Source: Xestospongia bergquistia
Lineage: Eukaryota > Porifera > Demospongiae > Haplosclerida > Petrosiidae
NCBI GenBank assembly: GCA_963965975.1
Contig: OZ014415.1
Span: 3,601,001-3,665,000 of the forward strand
Direction: 5' to 3'
DNA length: 64,000 nucleotides
A program made the translations under genes and the position numbers. Position 1 is the first letter of the stretch; each line of letters opens with the position of its first letter. Positions 12,601-22,859 of this stretch are shown one piece after another. Under the pieces are notes generated by a model. It saw only the letters and a list, made by a program, of their open reading frames with translations, did not search any database and was not told the DNA's origin.

Positions 12601-13125
12601 TTTAAGAAAAGTGACATCTAGTGGATAATCTTGTAGAATATTCTTAATTCTTTGAGTAAGTTCCTCTCTTTGACCAAATTCTGAACCTGCAAAATGTTGT
12701 GACTGAGGGGATGCAAAGTTTTCAAGAAATTTGCTTCTTATAGGTTTTACTCCAAAAAGAAGAGCTTTTTCTCTTATTAACTTAGAATGGACATAGTTAC
12801 AGTCTTCAGCAGGTGGAAGCCAAGGTGCATCATTGAATGATAGTTCTTTAGCTGGTCTGAGTATATAATGGTCATCAACAAGAATGACTTCATCAAGTTC
12901 TGTTGTTTTACCAGATGTTGCATTTAATTCTAATATTATGCAGTCAATAAGCTCATGGCATTCTAAAGGTAGTTCTGCTTTAGACTTATTTTCATAAAAC
13001 ATACATTGAAAAGTATCTAATAATTTTTGCATGTTAAAATCTGTTTTAATGTTCAATGTTTCAAGTAAATGTTTACATTCTGAAAGTATGTCAGGGAGCT
13101 TGTAAAGGTGTGGTCCATTCTTTTT
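6619..13125 (-). CDS. exon 3, last part: third sacsin ATPase repeat, J domain and HEPN domain
   Basis: An open frame of over 2,160 codons. The third ATPase module lies at about 12300-12700 ([44 protein letters not shown]), followed by the '[16 protein letters not shown]' motif. The C-terminal J domain reads [16 protein letters not shown], with HPD encoded at 7321-7329. A HEPN-like domain follows from about 7050 ([12 protein letters not shown], then [20 protein letters not shown]), the same order as in vertebrate sacsin, where HEPN dimerises. The frame ends KKQL and TGA (6619-6621). A J domain implies recruitment of an Hsp70 partner; this is family knowledge, not shown here. Confidence 0.9.
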   Translation of the reverse strand, partial: [2168 protein letters not shown]

Positions 13126-14306
13126 TCAGTGTTTAGCTACATTGTCAGGTATAGCAAAACAAGAACCAGTCCAAATAAATGACTTGGTTTGAAATTCAGT
13201 CAATTTGTCTTCAACATTTTTTAAGATTGGAGGTACTTCAGTACTAATGAAAAAGGGTGTAGTTCTACCAGAAGGTAATCCTGAAACATTTTTCATCTTC
13301 TCTAATCTGATTTCATCATCAAAAAACTCATATACGTTACGACAAATTCGAGATATTTCATCAACTGTTTTAGGATTTTGACACATTATTGGTTGAAAGG
13401 TATCAAGAAGACACTGGAAATGTAGCAGTACATCATCTAATGATGGTCTGGTTGGAATACCCAATACAGTAAGTACAGAGTCAGGAATATGTCCACATCC
13501 TCCATTACTGACATCATTGGTATTTAATATAGCTTTCTGTGAGCCTACAAGTGCTGTAGCTTTTGATATATTCATAGATATGACTTGAGATGGACTTAAT
13601 AAATCATATTGCTCTCCTTTCCAAGGTAAAATGTAGTGTTCTGGTTTTGTAACAATTATTGGAAGAAATTGAATATTTTTAAGTATGTCAATAGCCGGCT
13701 CAGTTATTGACTGAGATAACAGCATACTACAAATTTTTTCCTCAATACTTTTAATAATGAGCACAATTCTGTTGAGAGCTTTCAAATCATCTTTGCTAAA
13801 TACAGGCTTAATTGTTTTAGCACTTGCAATAACAATATTCCAAGGTAAGTTTGATGATATCAAACCAAGATCGTGCATAGCGTGATGTATTAACCTGTTT
13901 CTGTAAAAGCATATTCATGGAAACATTTCATCTTCTTCATCAAATAGATTGCTAAATGATGATGGATCAACAAGCTCACTAGCTAGTTTTAGCTTGATAC
14001 CTTGAGGAGAAACAGGAACGCATGGATTTTGTTGAAGGTATGATTTTAATGCTGAAGTTTGTTTTAACTTGTTTTGTTCAACACCAAATGTTGATAACAT
14101 AAGTGATAAAACCTTATTACGAACATCAACATCAGAGTCAAAACAATGAATATTAGGAAAAAATTATTTGCAAAGTCATCCTCATCTATCAACTGCAATT
14201 CCTGCTGCTGCAGCAAATGTTGCGCATACGGGTCTGGCAAGGAAACTACAGCAATATGGAGCATAGTAACAGCTTTATTAATGTGATTAAGTATGTCAGC
14301 ATCTGG
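13126..14306 (-). pseudogene. damaged 1.2-kb part of the sacsin-like exon 3
   Basis: The protein signal runs unbroken through this region: QNPCVPVSPQGIKLKLASEL, VDPSSFSNLFDEEDEMFP, HHAMHDLGL, and FIWTGSCFAIPDNVAKH. These are the sacsin 'PC.PVS..G.L....EL.DP....L...E...FP......L..LGM' and 'W.G..F..P..V' blocks. To read it one must pass a +1 shift near the T-run at about 14155-14163, and TGA codons at 13915-13917 (after MFP) and 13126-13128 (after VAKH). After the last TGA the frame runs straight on as [14 protein letters not shown]. No GT...AG pair can remove these stops. Confidence 0.8.
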
Positions 14307-17300
14307 TTAGCCAATTGCATTGAATATATTTGGAGAAAGGAACTTTGACTCACCTAGTGTTAACCACTTGTTTACAGATGAAGAATGTAACAGAGCATTC
14401 TCTGATATCATCTTGTACAAGGTTGAGTTCATAATCTCCCATGGATGTCTTGATTGTAACTTAGTGTTCAAAGGCCAAAGAAAATAGAACTTGTAGTTCA
14501 AAAGTTGACCTGATGTATGCATAACTTGTAGATTATTCAATAAACTACAATAAGCCTTTGGTATAGTAGTTTCCATTAACTTTTGGTTCCAATATGCTTT
14601 TGAATCAGTAGCTATTCCAGATGAACCAGTCCAGATACCACTTCTGTTACTCATAACAGCAAAGATAGCACTTACATGTACAGGTAGTCCTGTACTAGGT
14701 ACTGCTAATGGAAGAAAACAAAATACAAACCCTTCTATCTGTTTGCATTCAAAACTATTGGACTCATTAACTTTAATAAGCTGACAAGCAACGGATGCAA
14801 CAGAAGGTTCAGTTTGATGATCTTGAGTAAGAAGCTCTTCCTTGTGGTTTGAAACTAACCAATACTCAACTAGATAATTTTGTTCCAAGTAATTAGTAGT
14901 CATATATTTGTTAATTACTTCATTAGTAGTTAATGAGCTCATTTCAATCAACAATTGAAGATTCGGCTCAGTACTGTAATTGTAGATTGAATTAAATGTA
15001 ATTCTTTTAACATGTTGTAAAAACAGTAATAACTTAGATCCATTCTCAGCTAAGTCTTTTCTGAGTTGTGATATCATGTGCTCATTATAGAGTGTAGAAC
15101 TAATTTGACTGGGACTTCTTCTAAAAGGAAACCGAAACATAGTACCATTGTATACAGTAGAACCTTTAAAACCAAACAAACCTTCATATGGTACTAGTTG
15201 TTGAGACTGAGATAGAAACTTTGATAGGTACTTCATTCTCTTACCTGGTCTGTTCTCATTACAAACTATGCCTTTAAGATACTGTAGAGTAGGGTCAAAT
15301 ATATAAAGCCACTCTCCACTGACAAATGAAGGGACATCAGTGATGTGATATACTGAACAAAAACCAACACCAAATTTACCAATCTTTAATGGTTTGTTAG
15401 CTTTTGTAGCACCAGCTAATTTTGCGATGTTTTCAAAATCTTCATTTGCAAAAGTGCTATTATTATGAACTATTAAAGCAGGACCGTGGCTATCAGCCAT
15501 TCCTTTAAACAAGAGCTTTTCTGTTGTGTGTTGGCGAGCATCATAAAGAATGTTGACTTCTGTGGCTTCAGCATCATCAGCATTTTGTATAATTTCTTTA
15601 ATAATAGTCAGACCATCTTTGTATTCGCTCAAGATATTACTAAGACGAGTGACAAGAGGTTCGTGTTGACCTGCATCTTCAAATATATCCTCTGTGATAT
15701 CAAGATGATCACTGAGAGGACTTAGACCAAGCTGTGGAGCAAGATGAGATACTCTATCATGAACTAACATATGCTCTTTGTCAGAATTCATAGCAAAGCT
15801 AACAAGCATTTCATTGTCTGTGTATGAAACCACCTCAACTGGTTGAAGCTGTGGATACAGTGAGTTACTCTGTACTGGTACTAATACATCACCATCATTC
15901 ATTCTTGATGGATCATCTACTACCCAGTCTAATATTGCCTTTACTAATGACCATGCTTCTTCTGCACTAATTTGACATGGTCTATCTTTAATAGATTGGA
16001 GTACAGAAAGTACATCATCAGTATTAATCTGTTGTCGCATTCCACATTTTGAAAAAACTTTGTTAAATTTCTGTAATCTACTAGGCAATACAAAGACAAA
16101 AGGTTTTAGTATTTGTCTGAAGCTGGAGTTACCTTCAATAGATACCATTCTAGAGCTGATGAATGTTGATTCACTCTCCATCCATACCCAATTCTCTATA
16201 TCATCGAAGGTCTCCTTGTCACAACAATCTATGTTATCTCCAAGGTAACTGTAGGTCTGGTATGATAACTGATCTAACACATCAGAGTCTATTTCATCCT
16301 CATTCTCAATAATCTCTTTAAAATGAGCTACAACTGCATCTACCAGAGTTTCTGGAGAACTACCAAGACATTGAGCAATTTGAGATGGTACATTTTCTAC
16401 AAAAATAGCTTGTGAGTCTGCTATCATTGGCAATTGTGATGAGCATATGTTTTGTGATAAGACTACTAATGGACTGTATCTAGGTGATACTAAGTTCTGA
16501 CTACATAAAGAGCCCTTCCACTTTAAGCAAGTAGGATAGCATTCAGGAGGATTACTAACTATTAGCAACCAGCAATAACTTTGAGTTTGAAGTAATAAAG
16601 CTGTTTGTAAATCTTTATGTAATGTAGTACTAACCACTCTTTCATTGAGGACATTTGGATACATATTGAGATAGCAAAAAACTGCTACTACTCTAGTAAA
16701 GTTTACTTCATTAGATGCAGCTAAATCTATTTCTGAATACACCTGAATACTTTTTATAATCTGTAATATATCTGTCCCTGTGACAGATGTAATAGACTTT
16801 AAACCACACTGTCTAAAGATATGGAGGAATGAAGAAAGTTCTGGTCCAGGGAATACTGGTTGATTTCTGAACAACTGTTTCAACATAGCATCTTGTGGAT
16901 CAAAAAGATTACATGGAGCTTGAAGTACTGTTGATGAAGAGACTGGTATAAATGGTAAAGATGATATGGCATTTTTGAATGGTTCAAATAACTTAGGATA
17001 CTTCCTTTTCAAGCTATCAAAGCTATCAAGTATGCTTATCATAAAAGGGACAATATTACTACTCTTGAACTGTCCACTTTTGATTTGACAAAAGCAAACC
17101 TTCAGAAGATAATCTATTTTATTAATGAAAGTAACATGCTTAGATTGAGAAAGTTTCGATATCATATTCATGTCATTGTCATATCTACTGATTACAAGAG
17201 GAGAGTTTGAAAGTAGGTCTCTTCTCAAATCAAACGACTCACTCTCTGCGATAGCTTTATTTTTATAGTATGGTGTCTTAATAGAGTTAATAGAGTGACA

Positions 17301-19330
17301 AACTCCTCTGTCTTGAATGACAGTAAATATTGGTAATGTACAGACTGTATTAACTCTAGCTACTGTGGACATTGTGCTAGATGATAAAAAAGTTTGTAAA
17401 GCTTTAGCTTCTTCATTGGACAACTTAATATTTCTTAAACTAAAGCCACGCATTGCATCCAGTACTTCATCTTGATTAAACTGGTAGAGATGTTTTCCTA
17501 GATGCTGATGAATCAAATAGGGAATGGTTTGAGCATTAGCTAGTTTGATACCACACTTCTCCAAAGCTGCTGTTAATTTTAAAGACAAAGGAGAATTAGG
17601 AGAAACATACACTACACCACCTTGTTTAGCTAAAGGCATTACTATAGAGAGGCCTGAGGAAAGTTTTATTGGCACTATTTGCTGTTGACAGAAAACGTGC
17701 AATTCTTTGTCATGAAGCCATTGCCAGAAATGTTCAAGTTGTTCATCTGGCCAAAATACAGGATTGGACAATGGCAAAAGCTTTGCTATTTCTGGAACAC
17801 CCAATATTTTGAGCTGTGTTTGGCCACTTTTAGCAACTAACAGCAAATTTGAATGAGTAGTTGGATTATCAGAATAAGCACTGACTAGCATATGCTCTAA
17901 ACCAGGTAGAAGAGTATGAGGAACAGTCTCACTGCAAATATATGTGGTGGTAGCACTATATGGGAAACGGCCGATTTGTGTAAACTGTACAAAGTCCCCA
18001 CTGAGTAATGGAAGCAATTTGAGACCAGAGAGGTCGTTGTACCTGCGGTCACTAAGGCAGTAATCGAGAATATCAAGTTTTGCATTGTTAGGCATATAAT
18101 CATAGGCACTAGGACTATTTTTAAGTATTGCCCTTAATCTACATGGACTAAGAACATTTTTATTTTGATTAAAATATAGTTTCAAAGCCATCCATTGGTT
18201 ACGATCTACTTCAACAAGTTTTACATGGCAATTCAACACACATTGCTTGACTGGTTGTGAAACTACTTTGTTCTCAACTACAAATAATGATTCACTAATA
18301 CTAATCCATTGTCCTCCAGCAATTGGAGTGTACACTACTTGACTACTATGTAGAAGGTGCTTATAAAAAGGCTCTAAAAAATCCAACCAACTTGTACCTT
18401 TAACACAATCTATATCTGGCCAACATTGGTATACAGCAAAACAATTACTAGGGTACAGTTTTATTAACAGTGATATTAGCTGTGCGTAACAAGAAGGCAA
18501 ACATTTTTTTACTAACAGCTTGTTCCAAGTACTTTCTTCATCATCTTTCCTTTCTTGTGCTTCCCATTTGAGAGATCGACGATTACTACTGACAGCAAAA
18601 GTTCCATTAATGTGAACCTTAAATGGAGCTTTGTCTTCAACTGGTAAAGGAAGGACACAAAATACACGACCACCACAACATGGTGTAGTACTGACTTCAA
18701 AAGCTGTTCCTACCCAGGGCAAAACATGATGCTTCTCTGCTAATTGCATTACCTCTTTGTCCTCACTACCAACCTGATTAACTACTATCCATTCATGTTT
18801 ACTATGGCTACTATCATTATGTGTTTCAATATTGAAGTGATCGGTACTTTTAATAACTTCAGACACACTACTCAGAGAATCAATTGTAAAAGTAGATTGT
18901 ACATCACTAAGTAATTGATGTTGCTGAGTTATGTGTTGAAGATAGGTATCAATATCAACATTTACTTTAAACACTGACTTAAAAGTGTTATCGACAGAAA
19001 TGTCTATCACTTCAATGGAACAAACTGATCGAAGAAAAAGTAATATGTATTTTGCTTCAGCCTTAAGAGATTCTAGTAGTACTTGAAGCTTTGGTATAGT
19101 AAAGAGTTCTTCTGAAAGCTTTGTCGGTTGATTACGAAGTGGAAATCTTAAAAGCGTCTGTCCATGAAAGGGTTCTGAAAAACCGCGGATGTTTTTATAA
19201 GGAGCTAGTGTTTCTGGATGAGTTGCTAATAGATTTTTTAAGTAAAAGCCTTTACCAGACTCACCCTTCCATATATGTTCTTGTGGCTCTAGGAACCCAC
19301 AGTAGTCCTCACTAACAATTACTGGAAGAT
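14307..19330 (-). CDS. exon 3, first part: rest of sacsin repeat 1 and the second ATPase repeat
   Basis: This open stretch of about 1,674 codons begins after CATTCAG with LPVIVSEDYCGFLEP. It contains the repeat-1 middle region (GQTLLRFPLR; KVHINGTFAVSSNRRSL, the usual 'HVNGxFxLxxxRxxL' sacsin motif). The second ATPase module is at about 15250-15600 (IIKEIIQNADDAEATEV; IGKFGVGFCSVYHITDVPSF; MFRFPFR). The order and spacing of about 1,250 residues between ATPase modules are those of sacsin. No intron is visible, which makes the third exon about 12.7 kb long. The frame ends at a TAA (14307-14309), after which homologous-looking sequence continues in the same frame (PDADILNHINKAVTML). Confidence 0.85.
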
Positions 19331-19413
19331 CTGAATGCAAATTAAAGATATTCATAAGCTATAAATTTACCTGTCATGAATCTTATTATATTTCCATGAA
19401 CAACTGTACTTAC

Positions 19414-19693
19414 CAGTAATGTGATACACAGAGTTAAATCCAATTCCAAACTTTCCTACTTTGTGTGGATTCTTAGCTTTACCACTCTGATGTAGACTTT
19501 GTATACTATCCCAGTCTTCTTTCTTAAAAGGAGCATTATTAAAAGACATTAAAGCTGGACCACAAAACCGACATAGTTCAACATGTTTCTCAGTATCTGT
19601 CACTAGTCCAGGTGGGAGGGTCTGTAACAGCCGACAGTCCAGGAAGAATATGACCTCAGTAGCTCCAGCATCATCAGCATTTTGAATAACTTC
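19414..19693 (-). CDS. exon 2 of the sacsin-like gene: first ATPase repeat
   Basis: The exon starts after ATTACAG and reads EVIQNADDAGATEVIFFLD, then CGPALMSFNNAPF, then GKFGIGFNSVYHIT. These are the N-box (Asn, and Asp of ADDA) and the glycine-rich lid of a GHKL/HSP90-type ATP site. It ends in phase 1 at a GTAAGT donor. The split codon is completed to Asp in exon 3 (HIT-D-LPVIVSEDY), which matches the family. Confidence 0.88.
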
Positions 19694-19968
19694 CTGTAAT
19701 TGTTTAGAGACATCATGATAATCCACTTTTTGGGGAATTAGACTCTATGTTTGTCTTGGCCATATAAAACACTCAGTTTATGGCATGCTAACAGAAAGTT
19801 ATTTAGGCATTCATATTTACTCAGTTATAGTATATAAAATTTATGTACACTGTAGACTAATAGGCTTAGTTAGCTTTGATGGGCGATTATTATGCTTCTT
19901 TGATTATACCATGGCCAACGTATCTTTAATACTTATCTAGATAATAATAATGTATCTACTCTGAATAC

Positions 19969-20073
19969 CTAGAATATTTGTCCGCTGGGATACTCTTTCA
20001 GAATATTTTTAATCATCTGGTACAGCGGAGGCCTCTTCTGCCCGAATGATTCTCCCTCCAGTGAATTAGCCAT
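19969..20073 (-). CDS. exon 1 of the sacsin-like gene
   Basis: The start codon (20071-20073) lies in CCGCCATGG, an excellent animal start context. The exon reads MANSLEGESFGQKRPPL, then YQMIKNILKEYPSGQIF. The 'FGQ...L...I..IL..YP.G..I' pattern is the standard entry to a sacsin ATPase repeat. The last codon before the GT donor is TAG where the family expects Lys (AAG). The next exon continues with EVIQNADDAGATEV, so phase 0 fits exactly. A TATAAATA word at 20082-20089 on the plus strand is too close to the start codon to be trusted as a promoter. Confidence 0.8.
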   Translation of the reverse strand: MANSLEGESFGQKRPPLYQMIKNILKEYPSGQIF

Positions 20074-21399
20074 GGCGGATGTATAAATACACTGTAGACA
20101 CTATCGTTCACAGTACACTATCAGTATCAACAATACGATGTATATACGTTTCTAGGTAAAAAGACCTGGTTTGCAGTTGACTAATAACGACACCACAATG
20201 ACGTATGGACGGTGTGGTTATAATCATTAAAGTACGTAGGCTGAACTGTATACATAGAGCTATATATACATACACTTTGTTTTGACTAACTAGTAGAATT
20301 CCTTTCAAGGTAATATCTACTCTATTCTATTAATGTTCATATCTGCTTGCTATGGCTAGGTGACTTAAATCAAGCAGTATCATGGATACTATCAGAGTAT
20401 GTCAAGCAAGACTTCTCTGTGCCTGAAACAAAAGCAGTAAGGCCGTCAATGTGTTAAACCAACTAACTGTTAAAATTTGCTGACACAAGTTTCATTCACT
20501 TAAAGTAGTAACATAGCCATACATTTTCAAGACTAATAATATGATATTAAACTTAGAAAGTCTGTAAAATGTACCAAAATGTTCAATTTTTTAATTTAGA
20601 AATAAAATTTTAAACTTATAACAAAATAACAAGGTCATTATTACCAGGATTACACAAAAATATGAGAAGTCACAATTATTGCAAGATGTTTGGATACATA
20701 TTGGCATCATGATAAATTTTGTCCACACTGCATCAACATGTTCAGTGAATAGAGCCTCACTGTCTTCGTTGGTGCCTTTTTCACTGTGGATTGATGACTG
20801 ATAAGTCAGGCACTAATAATAGTGCTAGTACTAGTATTAGGAGAAGGTGTAATTGAATTTTGTTACTCTGAGGTTGAAAACATCCTCTAGGTGAATAATA
20901 CCATGCATCTTCATAAAAGTAGGCACAAAATGTCCAAATAGCAAATACAGTACTAGCAGATATATGAATGTGATAGTCAAAGTTGTTATATGTACCATTG
21001 CATCTACAAAATGTGACCATTGATGCTTGTTTACAGACAAGGACCAACATAGAGCAGTTACTTAAGTCTTGCTAGTTCAGTCTCCTTCAATAACTTGCCA
21101 AGAGTATGAACAATTATTTAGCTCGATCCTTCTATTTAATTTAAGGTGATCAATTAAGATCTTTAGCTTCATCATCATTGAGTCTATATAATTAAGGTCA
21201 ACATTCTATAAGAAATGTCTTTAGTATCCATCATAATGAACTCAACATGCAGTAATGTTGAACTGATATAACAGTACCTATAGCAGATCCCCAATACCAG
21301 CTTTTCTTTACAGCAGAGACTGTCTCTCCATATATGGTCACACTTCTTAACCACCCACTCACGTAAGAGTGCTAGTAGTGAAGCCACACCTTCTTTGTG
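20074..21399. other. no confirmed gene between sacsin-like and M20 genes
   Basis: The stretch should hold the divergent 5' regions of both neighbours. Minus-strand frames at 21184-21387 (LLALLREWVVKKCDHIWRD) and 20781-21050 (Cys/aromatic-rich) look a little like exons but match no family I know. Confidence 0.4.
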
Positions 21400-22859
21400 A
21401 TGGCTATACCTTTTCGGGTATTTGTTTCTGAATAGCCTGAAATCGAAGAGAGAGCTGTTGCTCTTTTACAAAAGTTGATACAGACTGATACCCAGAACTT
21501 TGGAGAAGAGTGCACAGAAATCAAAGCCGTTCAGATCATTAAGGATCTTTTCCAAGATGCTGGAGTCCCTTATGAAATTGTTGAACCAAAGCCTGGTCGA
21601 GGAAACATCATTGCCAGTCTGAAAGGAGATGATAGCTCTGGACAAGGTGCTTTGTGCTTGAGTGGTCATTTAGATACAGTAAGGGCACCAAGTGACAACT
21701 GGGAGGAATCAGGCTGGAAGCATGATCCATATGGTGGAGTTATTGATGAAGAGGATGGATGTTTGTACGGAAGAGGAGCTATTGATATGAAACACATGGT
21801 GGCCATGTCTGTCATTTTGATGTGCTTAATAAAAGAAAAGGGTATTGTTTTATCTCGTGATCTTATATTAGCAGCTGTTGCTGATGAGGAGCGTGATGAT
21901 TCTACATATGGTGTAAAATACCTCATTGAGAACAGACCAGAATTGATTGAAGCTGATGTTGTCATAACAGAACTTGGTGGTGTCTCATTTTATGTTGAAG
22001 ATAGAGAAGTTTTCTCTGTTATGGTTGGAGAAAAAGGCATGGCTAAAATTAAAGTCACTGCCAAGGGACCTGGTGGTCATGGATCATTATATCACAAGGA
22101 TAATCCCATAGGTGGCCAGTACATTATCAAAGAGTCGTCTACCACTTCGTGTTGTACCAGTTGGTAGAGGTACAGTTGAAAGTATAGCTAGTCAAGTATC
22201 TTTTGTTAAAGGGACTTGTGTTGTGGCAGCTATTATCTCCTTACCTGTCTGATTATATTGCTGATCATGTACTAAATAGTGAGCAGAGACAAGCATTCCT
22301 CCCGTCATTGCACAATACAGCTAATGCTACTGTTATTGGAGGAGAGGACCAGCCTAGCCAAATTCCAACTGAACCATGGGTCCTTATTGATAGTCGTATT
22401 CTTCCAGGTTGCACAATTGAAGATATTCAACAGGATATTTAATCTGTTCTTGGACCTGAAAAGTTTGAGTTGCACACTAATTAAGATGGTGAAGCGGTAC
22501 CTCCTGAACTTCATATGGAAGTACTGACATATCGTTATTCATACAATCAGGACCCCAAATCACCAGATATAATGTCAGTTCTAAACATAATAAGCCAGGT
22601 TATAGCTGAAAGGGCTGATGGAGCATCCATTATCACCAATCTTCTCCCTGGTGGGACAGATCTAACTTTTTATGCTAGGCATCCAACTAAAACCCCAATA
22701 TGTTTGGGGTTTACTCCTATCCATTTGCCACCTGATATGAAGTTTACTGCACTATTTCATGGTGTTAATGAGTGTATTCCACTAGAAGGTTTCAAGTGGG
22801 GACTCTGAACATTAGCTGATGTTGTTGCCCTTCTTTGTTCGGCCAAAATATCAGTGTAG
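21400..22859 (+). pseudogene. M20-family metallopeptidase (ArgE/DapE/carboxypeptidase-like), broken
   Basis: Reading from ATG 21400 gives MAIPFRVFVSE, then PEIEERAVALLQKLIQTDTQ. Zinc-site motifs of the M20 family are present: SGHLDTV (His near residue 90), GRGAIDMKH (bridging Asp) and the DEER glutamates, followed by GPGGHGSLYHKDNP. After the dimerisation region come WVLIDSRILPGCTIEDIQ, PGGTDLTFYARHPTKTP and HGVNECIPLEGFKWGL, again standard for M20 amidohydrolases that cut N-acyl amino acids or dipeptides. In-frame stops lie at 21433-21435, 22440-22442, 22482-22484 and 22806-22808, and two frame changes lie near 22125-22136 and 22205-22215. The last frame continues TLADVVALLCSAKISV to a TAG at 22857-22859. 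No intron is needed, so it could be a retrocopy, but I see no poly-A tail. Confidence 0.85.

Larger units (their letters stand above)
6619..20073 (-). pseudogene. sacsin-like giant co-chaperone gene, three exons, interrupted
   Basis: Exons read on the minus strand are 20073-19969, 19693-19414 and 19330-6619, with introns of 275 and 83 bases bounded by GT...AG. Together they encode about 4,365 codons, against 4,579 residues in human sacsin. Domain order matches sacsin: three HSP90-like ATPase repeats (QNADDA motifs near residues 40, 1375 and 2375), a J domain with HPD near 4130, and a C-terminal HEPN domain. The ubiquitin-like start of human sacsin is absent. Sacsin proteins are thought to act as Hsp70/Hsp90-type co-chaperones in protein quality control. 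The copy has in-frame stops at 19969-19971 (TAG), 14307-14309 (TAA), 13915-13917 and 13126-13128 (both TGA), and a one-base shift in a six-T run near 14155-14163. The frame is otherwise open, so the damage is recent, or it is an assembly error. Confidence 0.9.

Noticed and set aside
6619-20073. Stop-codon recoding (selenocysteine, read-through or a variant code) to explain the sacsin-like gene's stops
   Set aside because: The stops are a mix of TAG, TAA and TGA, a frameshift is also present, and long neighbouring genes use standard stops normally.
20082-20089. TATA box for the sacsin-like gene
   Set aside because: It lies only 9-16 bases before the start codon, too close for a normal transcription start.
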